Assembly (NCBI GenBank): GCA_937925815.1
Contig: CALAMQ010000005.1
Coordinates: forward strand, 1 to 40,972
DNA from: an uncultured Granulosicoccaceae bacterium
GTDB taxonomy: Bacteria > Pseudomonadota > Gammaproteobacteria > CALCKW01
Direction: 5' to 3'
DNA: 40,972 bases
Shown: piece after piece, positions 8,089 through 17,131 of the stretch
Numbering within the stretch: position 1 is the stretch's first letter
Layout of the letters: every line of letters begins with the position of its first letter
Program-made: the position numbers and the translations under genes
The notes under the pieces: generated by a model
Seen by the model: the letters and a program-made list of their open reading frames with translations, nothing else
Databases searched by the model: none
Told to the model about the DNA's origin: nothing

Positions 8089-9654
8089 ATGAGCCGGTTC
8101 GTAACCACTCACCACCAACAGCGCTGTCTGATCGCGCTCTGTGCGTTGGTCTTGTGTGTGGCTTGTGCGCCGCTTCGCGCACCGCAAACTCCGGCATCAA
8201 TAGAATGGCCACGGCCTATCCTGCCGGCGCTGAACCACTCGGATTCCACTCCCCCAATCTACACCACGGCGCCAGATCCCGACCCTGATCGCCTGATGCA
8301 AGAGCTTGTCGGTGTGGATGTCACGCGAGATCGTTTTGATGTTCTCGCTGAAGGTGTGGCGGCCGGTGACGTCTTCGCCGGGCTTGCAGAACACGCATCG
8401 TTATCGCTTGCAGTCCATTTGCCGCTCACCAATCCTGTTTGGTTGCACCTCAAAGACAGACCCCTGCGTGAATTGCTTGACGCGGTGGCCGGGCAGTGTG
8501 GCTGCCGTTACCGCCTGCTGGCTGACCGGCTCGACATCCTGCCAGATGAACCCTATCTAGACAGTTACTCAGTTGATTACTTGAATATCCGACGAGAGTT
8601 CCACACGGACCTGCGTGTGGATACGCGCGTTGGCAACCTCGCAACGTCGTCTGCAGCTGTTCAAGGCGACGCGTCGAGCACTGCTCTCGCCGCGCAGTCG
8701 ATAGCAGATCCCTGGCAAACGGTGCTGCAGGGGCTTGCATTGATCCTCGGTATCTCGCTCGAACAGTTGCCCGATGTAGTCGGTGCCAATCGAGAGGCTG
8801 GTTTGGTGACCGTGCGTGCGACTCAGTCAAAGCATACCGAAGTGGAGCGCTATCTCACCCGCGTTGTCGCGCGCTTGCATCGACAAGTGTTGATCGAGGC
8901 CAGTGTCATTGAAGTGGCGCTTGATGAGCGTCATGTGACTGGAATTGATTGGCAGCAGATCGCGACAGCTGGCGGCATTGGGTGGGTGCAGCAGCTGGGC
9001 GGCGGTTTGGTTGATCCGCCATCTGGCAGTGGTGCGGTGTTGCAATTTGCAGACAATACATCGACCCACACAACAGCTGCCACTGTGAAATTGTTGCAGC
9101 AATTTGGCGATGTGAGGGTGGTGTCGTCACCCCGAATTGTGGCGCTCAACAACCAGCCGAGCGTTCTGAAAGTGGTTGATAACGCTGTGTACTTCTCACT
9201 CAATGTCGACAGCGTTGTCAACGGTGATCTCGGAGTGGATCGGCAGTCTGTTGAAACCGCAATCCATACCGTACCGATTGGGCTGGTGTTGCATGTCACG
9301 CCGCAGATCTCTGAACACGGCGATGTGCTGATGAACATCCGACCAAGTGTTACCCGAGTGGTGCGCTATGCGCGCGACCCCAATCCGAGCCTGGCACTTG
9401 CAGGGGTTCAAAATGATATTCCCGAAGTGCAGACGCGGGAGATTGAAACCACATTGCGAGTCAAAAGTGGCTACACCGTGGCGCTTGGTGGGTTGCGCCA
9501 GCTCAGTGACGGCAATCTTCGCGACGAGGTGCCGGGTTTGGCAAAATTGCCGTTTATTGGTTCTGCCTTTCGATCCCGAGACGTTGAGCGCAGGCAAGTC
9601 GAGTTATTGATCTTGCTCACACCGCGGGTCCTGTCTGCGAGTGGATCAGCGTGA
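8089..9654 (+). CDS. mshL: MSHA-type pilus secretin (MshL/PilQ family)
   Basis: A 521-residue outer-membrane secretin that would form the pore through which the pilus leaves the cell. It has an N-terminal signal with a lipoprotein-like box ending at Cys26 (LCVAC; position -3 is Cys instead of the usual Leu). A STN-like domain follows at about 100-160, then secretin N0/N1 repeats (LVTVRATQSKHTEVERYL) and the C-terminal secretin domain from about 270 (VLIEASVIEVALDERHVTGIDW, VVSSPRIVALNNQPSVLKV, VALGGLRQ, LPFIGSAFRSR, LLILLTPRVL). Position among MshE/G/I/J homologues supports the MSHA assignment. Its stop overlaps or abuts the next gene. Confidence 0.92.
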   Translation: MSRFVTTHHQQRCLIALCALVLCVACAPLRAPQTPASIEWPRPILPALNHSDSTPPIYTTAPDPDPDRLMQELVGVDVTRDRFDVLAEGVAAGDVFAGLAEHASLSLAVHLPLTNPVWLHLKDRPLRELLDAVAGQCGCRYRLLADRLDILPDEPYLDSYSVDYLNIRREFHTDLRVDTRVGNLATSSAAVQGDASSTALAAQSIADPWQTVLQGLALILGISLEQLPDVVGANREAGLVTVRATQSKHTEVERYLTRVVARLHRQVLIEASVIEVALDERHVTGIDWQQIATAGGIGWVQQLGGGLVDPPSGSGAVLQFADNTSTHTTAATVKLLQQFGDVRVVSSPRIVALNNQPSVLKVVDNAVYFSLNVDSVVNGDLGVDRQSVETAIHTVPIGLVLHVTPQISEHGDVLMNIRPSVTRVVRYARDPNPSLALAGVQNDIPEVQTREIETTLRVKSGYTVALGGLRQLSDGNLRDEVPGLAKLPFIGSAFRSRDVERRQVELLILLTPRVLSASGSA

Positions 9655-9668
9655 GGGAGGTGAAGTGG

Positions 9669-10181
9669 GTGCGCATCCGGCGACCATTTCCCTTGGCCTT
9701 GTTAGGGATCACATGCAGTGTGTTCCTGCTCTGTGGTGCGGCGATCGCGGTGTCGCGGGACGTGGTTGGCACGTCCAATTCTGAGGGGTTGTTGGCCCTG
9801 CGTGCTGAAATAGAGCAGCTGCTGATTGAACGTGATGCCGCGGTGGCTGAATTGGCTTCTCTCGGCCCGCTGCAGTGGCAGGTCTTGCCTGAACCGCCTG
9901 ATGTGGACCCTCCAGTTATGGCGTACGTTGCGGCAAAACCGCTGCCGCCGCCAGAGCTGTTCATTGTGCGTACCCGTGTCTCTGCGCGAGACGCGTGGCG
10001 GGATGCGGCCCGCACGACTTGGGCTGCTGGGTTGCCCGAGCGCGCCAAGCGAGTTGCCGCTGCGTTTGAAACGACTCTGCAGGAGAACCAAAACCCCAAT
10101 CCTGTCTACCGCGCAAATAAGTCGTGTCCCGGTGGCACCGGCACGCACGGAACCCCTACCTGTCTGGGAGCGAGACCGTGA
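9669..10181 (+). CDS. Small single-pass membrane protein of the pilus operon
   Basis: A protein of about 170 residues that I cannot assign to a family. Residues about 8-28 form a membrane span or signal. A predicted coiled-coil-like stretch (LLALRAEIEQLLIERDAAVAE, split here for reference) follows, then a Pro-rich middle (DPPVMAYVAAKPLPPPELF) and an Arg/Ala-rich helical part. It lies between the secretin and the MshE-like ATPase, where MSHA loci carry MshN, but no TPR repeats are evident. The GTG at 9669 is preferred because AGGGAGG precedes it; GTGs at 9651 and 9660 are alternatives, the first overlapping the secretin stop. Its last bases overlap the next gene (GTGA). Confidence 0.7.
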   Translation: MRIRRPFPLALLGITCSVFLLCGAAIAVSRDVVGTSNSEGLLALRAEIEQLLIERDAAVAELASLGPLQWQVLPEPPDVDPPVMAYVAAKPLPPPELFIVRTRVSARDAWRDAARTTWAAGLPERAKRVAAAFETTLQENQNPNPVYRANKSCPGGTGTHGTPTCLGARP

Positions 10182-11779
10182 CTGACGGGGGAGCGAGATT
10201 GCTGAGTGCGCTCGAGAAGGCGGAGTTAGTGAGCTCGCACGAGCACTACGCCTTACGGCATCTGGTGTCAGCGAGTGTCACTGAAGAGCAAGCTGTGCGA
10301 CTGCTCGACACGGTATCGGACGGTGACCTGACCACTGCGGTTGCGAACCTTGGGAACTTTCCCTTTGTCGATCTCGATCAGCTCGGTTGTGCATGGCGCA
10401 TTGATGCTGCGGCCGACGGCGTCATGTGCCGCAAGCATGGTTTTCTGCCATTGGTTCAACCCGGCCTGGGTTCAGCGTTGACCATCGCGACAGCAACGCC
10501 GGAGGATCTTGCTACCCGAGACACCATTCAGCACCTGCTGGGCCGCACAGATGTGGAGTGGGTTCGTGTTGACACGGCGGCGCTGGCGCGGGCCATTTGC
10601 CGAGCGTTCCCGAGCAATTCCAAACTTCACACATTGGTGGAGATTGCGCAGCAAGACGCCATAGCGGTTTGCCAGCAGATGTTGGAAGACGCGGTGGTCC
10701 AGCAAGCATCAGATCTGCATGTGCAACCTGAGTCTGGGTTTGCGCGCTTGCGCATTCGTATTGACGGCGTGCTAGAGACCGCAGCGTATTTGAATTGGTC
10801 TTTGTATCTCGCACTGTGCGTGCGCATCAAGGTGCTCGCTGAACTCGATGTAGCAGATACGCGATCCGTTCAGGATGGGCGATTCAGTGCGAGGGTAGCG
10901 GCGGCTGATCACCGTTTTAGGGTGTCGGTGATGCCAACAGAGGCTGGTGAGTCTATCGTGCTGCGGGTTCTGCTCTCTCACCGCCGAGCCCCTTCGCTCG
11001 ATGAGTTGGGCCTAGATGACAACGCGAAGCGGGATTTCAGTGCTGTCCTGCAACGGCGTGACGGCCTGCTGCTGATGGCGGGGCCGACTGGGTCGGGTAA
11101 GACGACGACTCTCCACGCAGTGCTTGAGCGTATGCGTTGCAGTTCGCAGACCATCCTCACATTGGAAGATCCCGTTGAATACACCGCGCCTTGGCTCAGA
11201 CAAACCACCATTAATGCCGAAGCAGGCTTGCAATATCATGATTGTGTTCGGGCTGCATTGCGACAAGACCCCGATGTGTTGTTGATTGGTGAAATGCGCG
11301 ACCCGGACTCAGCGCGGATGGCCTTCCGTGCGTCAATGACGGGGCACCGAGTGTTGAGCACGGTGCACGCCAACAGTGCGATCTCTGCAGTATCGCGTTT
11401 GCGAGAGTTGGGCTTGAGCGAATCGCTGCTGGCGAGCGAGTTGGCCGCGGTTGTCGCCCAGCGTTTAATGCGGCGGCTGTGCCCAGAGTGCTCGCCAAAT
11501 TCGGCTGCCATGGTGCCTGAGGGTGTGGGGTGCTCGGTGTGCGCTGGTCGGGGCTACAAAGGGCGTTTTGCCGTGGTTGAAGTTCTGAACGTGTCAGATG
11601 GAATTTCAGCGGTTATCGAGTGCAGCGGCTCATCGTCCGAGTTGCAACGCGCCGCCACCGCCAGTGGATACAGGCCGCTGGCAGACACAGCGTGGCAGGC
11701 AGTCTGTGCCAGGCAGACCTCAGTTGAGGAATACAAGCGCGTCATAGGCCAGCCACCGGGCATGGTGTCGACATGTTGA
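10178..11779 (+). CDS. mshE: Pilus extension ATPase, GspE/PilB family (MshE-like)
   Basis: A 533-residue cytoplasmic ATPase that powers pilus polymerisation. The N-terminal 150 residues correspond to the GspE/MshE N-domain, but I cannot confirm its c-di-GMP-binding motifs. The catalytic core shows Walker A GPTGSGKTT (about 302-310), the Asp box TLEDPVEY, Walker B LLIGEMRDPDSA and the His box TGHRVLSTVHA. Two Cys pairs (CPEC and CSVC) form the zinc-binding knuckle common in these ATPases, followed by GRGYKGRFAVVEVL. GTG at 10178 overlaps the previous stop, and an upstream in-frame ATG would add only non-conserved residues. The 3' end overlaps the MshG-like gene. Confidence 0.93.
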   Translation: MTDGGARLLSALEKAELVSSHEHYALRHLVSASVTEEQAVRLLDTVSDGDLTTAVANLGNFPFVDLDQLGCAWRIDAAADGVMCRKHGFLPLVQPGLGSALTIATATPEDLATRDTIQHLLGRTDVEWVRVDTAALARAICRAFPSNSKLHTLVEIAQQDAIAVCQQMLEDAVVQQASDLHVQPESGFARLRIRIDGVLETAAYLNWSLYLALCVRIKVLAELDVADTRSVQDGRFSARVAAADHRFRVSVMPTEAGESIVLRVLLSHRRAPSLDELGLDDNAKRDFSAVLQRRDGLLLMAGPTGSGKTTTLHAVLERMRCSSQTILTLEDPVEYTAPWLRQTTINAEAGLQYHDCVRAALRQDPDVLLIGEMRDPDSARMAFRASMTGHRVLSTVHANSAISAVSRLRELGLSESLLASELAAVVAQRLMRRLCPECSPNSAAMVPEGVGCSVCAGRGYKGRFAVVEVLNVSDGISAVIECSGSSSELQRAATASGYRPLADTAWQAVCARQTSVEEYKRVIGQPPGMVSTC

Positions 11780-12963
11780 TCTTTCAGTACCGTTCGGTGT
11801 CGGCATCGGGCCAGATACACGCTGGAGAGCACCGCGCACGAGACGTTCAAGCATTGGCAACCTGGTTGGCAGGCAGAGGCGAAACCTTGCTTGATGCGAA
11901 ACGTGACAGACGCTCTCGTACGGTGTTGCGGTCATCAGAGCGGGTGTTTTGGTTGCAAGAATTGGTGGTGTTGCTCAGTGCGGGATTGCCACTGCATGAT
12001 GCGCTGACACACCTCGCGCGCGCATCAGGCGCGAGCGCCCGTTGTAGCCGCGTACTGGCTGATGCGGTTGCCGGTGGTGAGCCTTTCTCACAAGCACTGC
12101 AAAACTTACAAGGTCAGTTCTCTGCCACTGCCGTGGCATTCGTGCGTGCAGGAGAGGCGAGCGGGGATCTCGCGGCTGCACTTCACAATCTCGCTGAGAC
12201 CGATGCGTGGTGGTGCGCATTACGCCAACGGTTGGTCAAAGCGCTGACCTATCCCGTACTGACGTTGGCTGTGCTGGCGGTCATTGTGCCGGTGCTTTTT
12301 GTTGTTCTGGTGCCGCAATTGATGTCTCTCTTGGATGTCCTCGGTGTGACAATGCCGTGGTACACCCTCGCCTTGCTTTCGGTCTCGCGGTTTGTTGCTG
12401 ATTGGGGTGGAATGTTGATCGGCATTATTGTTTTATGTGCCGTCATTATTGTCTTGCTCTGCGGCCCCGGTCGCCCATTTGAGACCTGGTGGAGCCACAG
12501 GTTACTGTGTCTGCCAGTTCTCGGTCGCCTGTTGTGTAACACCCAGCTGGCGTTGTCTTGTCGTCAGATTGCCGCGCTATACAAAGCCGGTGTGTCACTC
12601 GATGAAAGCTTCTTGTTAGCCAGACAAGGCGCTTCAAATCCGGTTTTTAAACTGGCGTTTGCCAAGACGGCTGAGCGAATTCGCTCCGGTCAGTCAGTCA
12701 GTGAGTCGGTGTCATGCAGCCCGGTATTTCCGAGTGTCATGCGTCAACTTGTGCAAACAGGAGAGCATTCTGGTCGCCTCGATATCACACTGCTGCAAGC
12801 GAGTGACGTGTTTGCTCGCGCAGCTGACCGCCAAGCGGATCGGCTGATTTCCTCAGCCGGCCCCTTGTTATTGGCAGTGGTGGCCGGCGTGATGGGGTGG
12901 TTGGTTGCGGCATTGTTGTTGCCGCTGTACAGCAGCTTGTTGTCCTTCGGTGCTGCGTTGTGA
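11773..12963 (+). CDS. mshG: Inner-membrane platform protein, GspF/PilC family (MshG-like)
   Basis: A 396-residue polytopic protein that links the ATPase to the growing pilus. Two homologous T2SSF domains (about 60-180 and 265-385) are separated by membrane spans. The first carries FWLQELVVLLSAGLPLHDAL and the second SCRQIAALYKAGVSLDESF, the usual repeated pattern. Hydrophobic segments lie near 155-180, 200-235 and 365-390. The ATG at 11773 overlaps the end of the MshE-like gene by seven bases, and the stop overlaps the next start, so all three should be translated together. Confidence 0.93.
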   Translation: MLIFQYRSVSASGQIHAGEHRARDVQALATWLAGRGETLLDAKRDRRSRTVLRSSERVFWLQELVVLLSAGLPLHDALTHLARASGASARCSRVLADAVAGGEPFSQALQNLQGQFSATAVAFVRAGEASGDLAAALHNLAETDAWWCALRQRLVKALTYPVLTLAVLAVIVPVLFVVLVPQLMSLLDVLGVTMPWYTLALLSVSRFVADWGGMLIGIIVLCAVIIVLLCGPGRPFETWWSHRLLCLPVLGRLLCNTQLALSCRQIAALYKAGVSLDESFLLARQGASNPVFKLAFAKTAERIRSGQSVSESVSCSPVFPSVMRQLVQTGEHSGRLDITLLQASDVFARAADRQADRLISSAGPLLLAVVAGVMGWLVAALLLPLYSSLLSFGAAL

Positions 12964-14264
12964 GCCGGTTGTGGGTGCTTGACAGTGGGGCGTTGTCATT
13001 GTGGCGACGCGACCAATGTCTTCGCAGCTGGGCACTGTCGGATATTGGGGCACAGTGGCGCCCGGGCGTCCGTCCAGGCGATGGAGCCACGCTCTTGATA
13101 TGCAGTGGATCGCTCCAGGCGGCGGCCATCGATTTGCCACCCTTGTCGCAGCGTGATCGCACGCGATACCTCGCGCAGCAGGTAGCTCATATGGCCGACG
13201 GAAGCTGCGGTGCGGTGGCATTCGTGGACTCGGATCCTGTGGTTCAGTGTGTCAAAGATGCGCCAGCTTTGGTGGAACTGCTGTGTTGGTTTTCCACCCA
13301 CGGCGTGCGTTTCCGCCGGATCAGGCACATCGCTCAGCTTGCTGACGTAACCATACGCTGCCTTCGAGAGCCGCCGGCACAAGCTGTTATGGGGTGGTCA
13401 GTTGGCGGACTGAGCCACCTCTGTGCGGTGCGTCAGGGTGTGACACTTTGGCACCGGGTTCTTGTGCCGGGTACGGACCTTGGTAACGCCTTCACCGAAA
13501 CGATTGAGCATGTGGGCCATCAATCGCTTTTTGACCCAGGTCGCCCAGTGTCGCGGTTGTGGTTTGGTGAGATGGCAGAGCCCAGTGTTCCGGTTGATTA
13601 CCATCTTGAAGAACGATCTCTGATGCACGCGTTGAGACGTCCTGTGTCTCGGGAAGGCCTACTGACAGCGCCGGTGTTGTTGGCCAGTGTGCTGAGCGCA
13701 TCGCACAGTGATTTACGGCCTGCGGTGCTTTCGCAGCAGTGGCAGCGTGCGGTGTGGGTGCGTGGTGTCACGTGCGGGATCGCCTTGATCTGTGCATTGC
13801 TCACGATGCCGTTGTGGCAGTTCGAGCGTGCACGACAGCATCAACTTGCTGTGATTGAGAGATCCGTGTTCACACTGGATGCTGTCAGCTCAGATCAATC
13901 AAATGAATTTGCTACGCGTCAGTGGCTGGCCGAGCGTCACGCTGAGGTGCGCGGGCAGCCTATAACGGCGTTGAGCGAAGGCCTAGTCGACATCGCCTCG
14001 TCATTGTCAGCACTGCCGGTGCTCGGGCTTGAAGCTGTCGTGTGGCGGGACACGGAGATTAAGGAGTTGGCGGCGCTGCAAGTGGCTGTATCGACGCGTG
14101 CACCAAATGGCTGGCCACGCGCGGTTTCAAGCTTTGCAGAGAACATGGCAGCCCGAGGTTGGACTATATCCAGCGATTTGTTGAAAGTGCTGGCCACAGA
14201 ACCGGCAGATCTGCCCGACCAACTGACGCTGGATTTCGTGGAGGTTGCACGTGCACAAGACTGA
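12960..14264 (+). CDS. MshI-like pilus assembly protein (PilM/PilN- or GspL-like)
   Basis: A 434-residue bitopic protein. The cytoplasmic part (1-265) has the spacing of a degenerate actin-like PilM/GspL domain, beginning MSRLWVLDSG. One membrane span lies at about 268-288 (GIALICALLTMPLWQFERA), followed by a coiled stretch and a small alpha/beta periplasmic domain like PilN. This single-chain PilM-PilN layout is what MshI proteins have and also resembles GspL. It would recruit the MshE-like ATPase to the membrane. GTG at 12960 overlaps the MshG-like stop. Sequence identity to named families is low by eye, so the call rests on layout and on lying between MshG- and MshJ-like genes. Confidence 0.75.
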   Translation: MSRLWVLDSGALSLWRRDQCLRSWALSDIGAQWRPGVRPGDGATLLICSGSLQAAAIDLPPLSQRDRTRYLAQQVAHMADGSCGAVAFVDSDPVVQCVKDAPALVELLCWFSTHGVRFRRIRHIAQLADVTIRCLREPPAQAVMGWSVGGLSHLCAVRQGVTLWHRVLVPGTDLGNAFTETIEHVGHQSLFDPGRPVSRLWFGEMAEPSVPVDYHLEERSLMHALRRPVSREGLLTAPVLLASVLSASHSDLRPAVLSQQWQRAVWVRGVTCGIALICALLTMPLWQFERARQHQLAVIERSVFTLDAVSSDQSNEFATRQWLAERHAEVRGQPITALSEGLVDIASSLSALPVLGLEAVVWRDTEIKELAALQVAVSTRAPNGWPRAVSSFAENMAARGWTISSDLLKVLATEPADLPDQLTLDFVEVARAQD

Positions 14265-14784
14265 TCGTACCTTGGTGTTCATCAGTTGTGTTTTGTTGGT
14301 GACGGCATCAGCGAGCGTATTGTTAGCTCAACGCCGCGCAGGGGAGATTGATGCACGGCAGGCTCGGCAGAGAGCTGGCTTGATGCATACGCGAGATGCT
14401 ATCTCGGTGATGCTGGAACAAACTCGTCGTGTGCTTGCAAGTGAGTCAGCACATAGCGAAGTTGCGTCATGGAACCCGAAGAGATGGCTCGCGCGGGTGC
14501 AACATCACATCACGCGTGCAGCTGGACCATCATTTGATTATGCCTTTGAACTTGTGACATCCGACGTCAGTGGTGCGCCGGGCGATACGCCTTTGGCCTG
14601 GCACACGGTGGTCTGGACTTTCGATGCCAAAGTCCGACACGGCCCTGAGGCAGTCGAATTGCTCAACGCCTTGGATGTGGCGCTCGGGGGTATGACAGTC
14701 GAAAGCTGTAGGCTGGAGAAGATACCTGCTCGCCTATTGCTGTCCTGTACCGGTTACAAGCAGGCATTGGAGCAATTGCAGTGA
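14251..14784 (+). CDS. MshJ/PilO-like inner-membrane alignment protein
   Basis: A 177-residue protein with one N-terminal membrane span (about 7-26), a charged helical coiled-coil-like region (about 27-70) and a small periplasmic domain. This is the layout of PilO, GspM and MshJ, which pair with the PilN/GspL/MshI protein to form the alignment subcomplex. GTG at 14251 is favoured because GTGGAGG lies upstream; a TTG at 14245 would add two residues. The start lies inside the MshI-like gene and the stop overlaps the next GTG. Assignment is by layout and position. Confidence 0.72.
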   Translation: MHKTDRTLVFISCVLLVTASASVLLAQRRAGEIDARQARQRAGLMHTRDAISVMLEQTRRVLASESAHSEVASWNPKRWLARVQHHITRAAGPSFDYAFELVTSDVSGAPGDTPLAWHTVVWTFDAKVRHGPEAVELLNALDVALGGMTVESCRLEKIPARLLLSCTGYKQALEQLQ

Positions 14785-15038
14785 GATGGCTGGTGTTGTC
14801 GATGCTGATCACTGCATCCGCGAGTGCGGACACGCTGGACAGCTTGCGATTGTTTTATTCGCCATCTGAACGCGCTCATGCAGAACGAGAGGTGAGTGAT
14901 CCGCCGCCGATGCCTGTTGCAGAGTTTCAACCTTCCAAACGCGGTTGGATTGACAGTGGGTCGTGGCGGATCGAAATACCTCGTAAGTCTCACGGGCGGT
15001 TGTCAGATCGACGGCTGATCATTGGTCGGTCGCCGTGA
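14781..15038 (+). CDS. Small secreted protein of the pilus operon (MshK-like position)
   Basis: An 85-residue protein with a clear cleavable signal peptide (LVLSMLITASASA, cleavage probably after residue 16, before DTLDSLRLFY). The mature part is short, charged and ends with WRIEIP and RLIIGRSP. In MSHA loci a small periplasmic protein, MshK, follows MshJ and may help the secretin. Position and size fit, but I see no diagnostic motif. Both ends overlap neighbouring genes by four bases (GTGA), which argues strongly that it is a real gene. Confidence 0.65.
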   Translation: MRWLVLSMLITASASADTLDSLRLFYSPSERAHAEREVSDPPPMPVAEFQPSKRGWIDSGSWRIEIPRKSHGRLSDRRLIIGRSP

Positions 15039-16210
15039 CAGAGCGCGGCGGCGTGGTGTTGCTTATGTTGTTGGTGATGCTGATGGCCAGTTCGCTTTCG
15101 ACAATGAAATGGTCTGATCGCGATGCGGAGGCCGCCGATGCCCAACGGCTGTCAGATCAGCTGATGCAAGCCCGGCGTAGTCTGATTGAGTACGCGGTGA
15201 CCTATCCTCAGAATTACGCGCTGAACAGTTCTGGACCCGGTCGTTTTCCGTGTCCTGACAGCAATGGAAACGGTGACCCTGGCCCTCTGTGTCCGCGTGT
15301 GTCCGTCGGCTTGCTGCCGCGGGGATTTGCAACGTCAAGCGGCATTGAGCAGCGCCTGCTGCCGGGAGACTCAATAGTCAGTGAGCCGTTAGTCTGGGTG
15401 GTCGCTGGGCCCTTTCGAAATAGACCGGCACCCAGTGGATCACCCACGCACGCGATGGTGCTCAATAGCAGCACTCTAAGCGCGTTGAGACTCGACGGCC
15501 GAGACGACATCATCGGGCTCGTCATAGCACCGGGTCCGCCATTGGCCGGACAGATACGAGGTGAAGCCTTTGATGTTGTTGATTACCTTGAAGGTGAGAA
15601 CGCTGATGGCGACAGCGACTTCAGCCGCTCGGCAGGCAACGACCAAGTGCTGCCAATATTGTGGAAAGACGTGCTTCCTCTTGTTGAACGGCAGGTGTTG
15701 GCTGCCGCGCGTTCGGCGATGCGCAATTATGCATTTGACCATGGCCAGTTTCCGGGAATCGGGCCTGTGGGGTCGCTCACGCCTGCCGGTGATGTCCCTT
15801 GTGATCAAGAGACTGTCTCAGGTTGGCTCGCAGTAGAACGCTACAGAGCGGGTTTGGCGGTGCCGACGTCGGTGGCCTGTATCGACGCGCAAGGGGTTGG
15901 CGTCGATCAACCGGCCTTGGACCTTCCCGGTTGGTTAGTTCGCAATTTTTGGCACACCCGTCTCTGGGTGCACAAGCCATCCAACGGGGACTCCAATATG
16001 CCCTCACTTGATGGTCGGAATGTCAGTGTGGTTTTGGCAAGTGCGGGTCCGGTGTTGTTGCAAGCGCCCTCAGGCGCGGTGCAAGCAACTGATGCCCAAT
16101 CAGTCGCAGACTTACTTGATCATGAGGTCAATACAAACGGCGACGCGCACTATCGACGATTGCCTGGAGGCAATGACCAGTGGCTGGTACTTGACGGTTT
16201 GGAACCATGA
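15035..16210 (+). CDS. Large pilin-like protein of the pilus operon
   Basis: A 391-residue protein with a short basic/acidic leader (MTERG), a long hydrophobic segment (GVVLLMLLVMLMASSLS), then LSDQLMQARRSLIEYAVTYP and a soluble domain. This is the layout of a type IV pilin-like protein, but the Glu at mature position 5 is missing, as in GspK- and some PilX-type minor pilins. A Cys-containing GRFPCPDSNGNGDPG motif follows the helix, and a similar RFPC occurs in the next protein, so the two are related in domain plan. It may cap the pilus tip; this is inference. GTG at 15035 and the stop both overlap neighbours. Confidence 0.68.
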   Translation: MTERGGVVLLMLLVMLMASSLSTMKWSDRDAEAADAQRLSDQLMQARRSLIEYAVTYPQNYALNSSGPGRFPCPDSNGNGDPGPLCPRVSVGLLPRGFATSSGIEQRLLPGDSIVSEPLVWVVAGPFRNRPAPSGSPTHAMVLNSSTLSALRLDGRDDIIGLVIAPGPPLAGQIRGEAFDVVDYLEGENADGDSDFSRSAGNDQVLPILWKDVLPLVERQVLAAARSAMRNYAFDHGQFPGIGPVGSLTPAGDVPCDQETVSGWLAVERYRAGLAVPTSVACIDAQGVGVDQPALDLPGWLVRNFWHTRLWVHKPSNGDSNMPSLDGRNVSVVLASAGPVLLQAPSGAVQATDAQSVADLLDHEVNTNGDAHYRRLPGGNDQWLVLDGLEP

Positions 16211-16914
16211 AACACGTGGTGGGGTTCACACTGATTGAATTGGCGCTGGCGCTGGCTGTGATGTCGCTGTTACTGGGCGGATTGATTACGCCCTTGGTTG
16301 GTGCACGCGAATACATGAATCGGACTGTGACCCAACAGCAACTGCAGCGAATCGAGACCGCATTGATTGGTCACTTATTGACACTGAATCGGTTTCCTTG
16401 TGCGGCGTCAAAAGAAAGTGCAGGGCGTGAACAAGTCGCAAGCCACGGCTGCCTGCTATACGCTGGTTTTTTGCCATCATCCACGCTTGGCATAATGGGT
16501 CCAACCAATGAAGATGGACTACTCATTGATCAATGGGGGCGGCCATTTCTCTACCGTATTAGTGCGTCTGATAGCAATTTAGACGGCAGTGCTGACTATG
16601 CTGTCACCAGCGGCGTGACATTGCAGGTGCCGCTGGAAGTGCGTGCAGACAACGTGATCGCGTTGGCTGTGGACGGTGCCTGTGGAGAGCGGGTTGCGCG
16701 TGCCGAAGCCGTTGTTGTGGTGGTTGCATCTCAGGGCAAGCAGTCCGCTCGCAGTCCTGCAGAGGGAGAGAACACCGACGGTGATGCGACCTTTGTTAGT
16801 CGGCCAACGAGTGATGTTGCAGGGTGCGCCTTTGATGATCAGCTTCTGTGGTTGACCGAAAATCAGGTGTTGACGCTGTTATTGCAAGCGGGTGCGCTCC
16901 CACGGCCTGAGTAG
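16207..16914 (+). CDS. Type IV prepilin-like protein (minor pilin)
   Basis: A 235-residue protein with a classical class III prepilin leader: MKHVVG then FTLIELALALAVMSLLLGG. The prepilin peptidase should cut after Gly6 and methylate Phe1; Glu5 of the mature protein is present. The body has RFPCAASKES, an IDQWGRPFLYRIS stretch like that of GspG/GspH-type pseudopilins, and several Cys that could form disulfides. At 235 residues it is longer than usual major pilins. The ATG overlaps the preceding stop (ATGA). It is the last gene of the operon; no peptidase or major pilin follows. Confidence 0.85.
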   Translation: MKHVVGFTLIELALALAVMSLLLGGLITPLVGAREYMNRTVTQQQLQRIETALIGHLLTLNRFPCAASKESAGREQVASHGCLLYAGFLPSSTLGIMGPTNEDGLLIDQWGRPFLYRISASDSNLDGSADYAVTSGVTLQVPLEVRADNVIALAVDGACGERVARAEAVVVVVASQGKQSARSPAEGENTDGDATFVSRPTSDVAGCAFDDQLLWLTENQVLTLLLQAGALPRPE

Positions 16915-17085
16915 AGAGTGTGGCGACCGCTTGTGAGGGGGTGCTGCTAATGCGCGATTGTCTCGCCCTAAATGCAGATTACTCAAGTTGCGACACCGAC
17001 CACCGATGGTGTGTTGATATAACCATATGGCGTTCAATGGTAAGCCAGGCACGGAGTCGGTGTGTGGCGCTGAGCCATATCCTGT

Positions 17086-17106
17086 TGGGATGGATCCCAC
17101 CTTTTT
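17086..17106 (+). terminator. Possible weak terminator after the pilus operon
   Basis: TGGGA (17086-17090) pairs with TCCCA (17095-17099) around TGGA and is followed by CC and five T. The stem is short, so termination may be partial. The rest of 16915-17131 holds no gene that I can support; it must contain the promoter of the following binding-protein gene. Confidence 0.4.
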
Positions 17107-17131
17107 ATCAGTCCATGGATGGAGTGATTGC

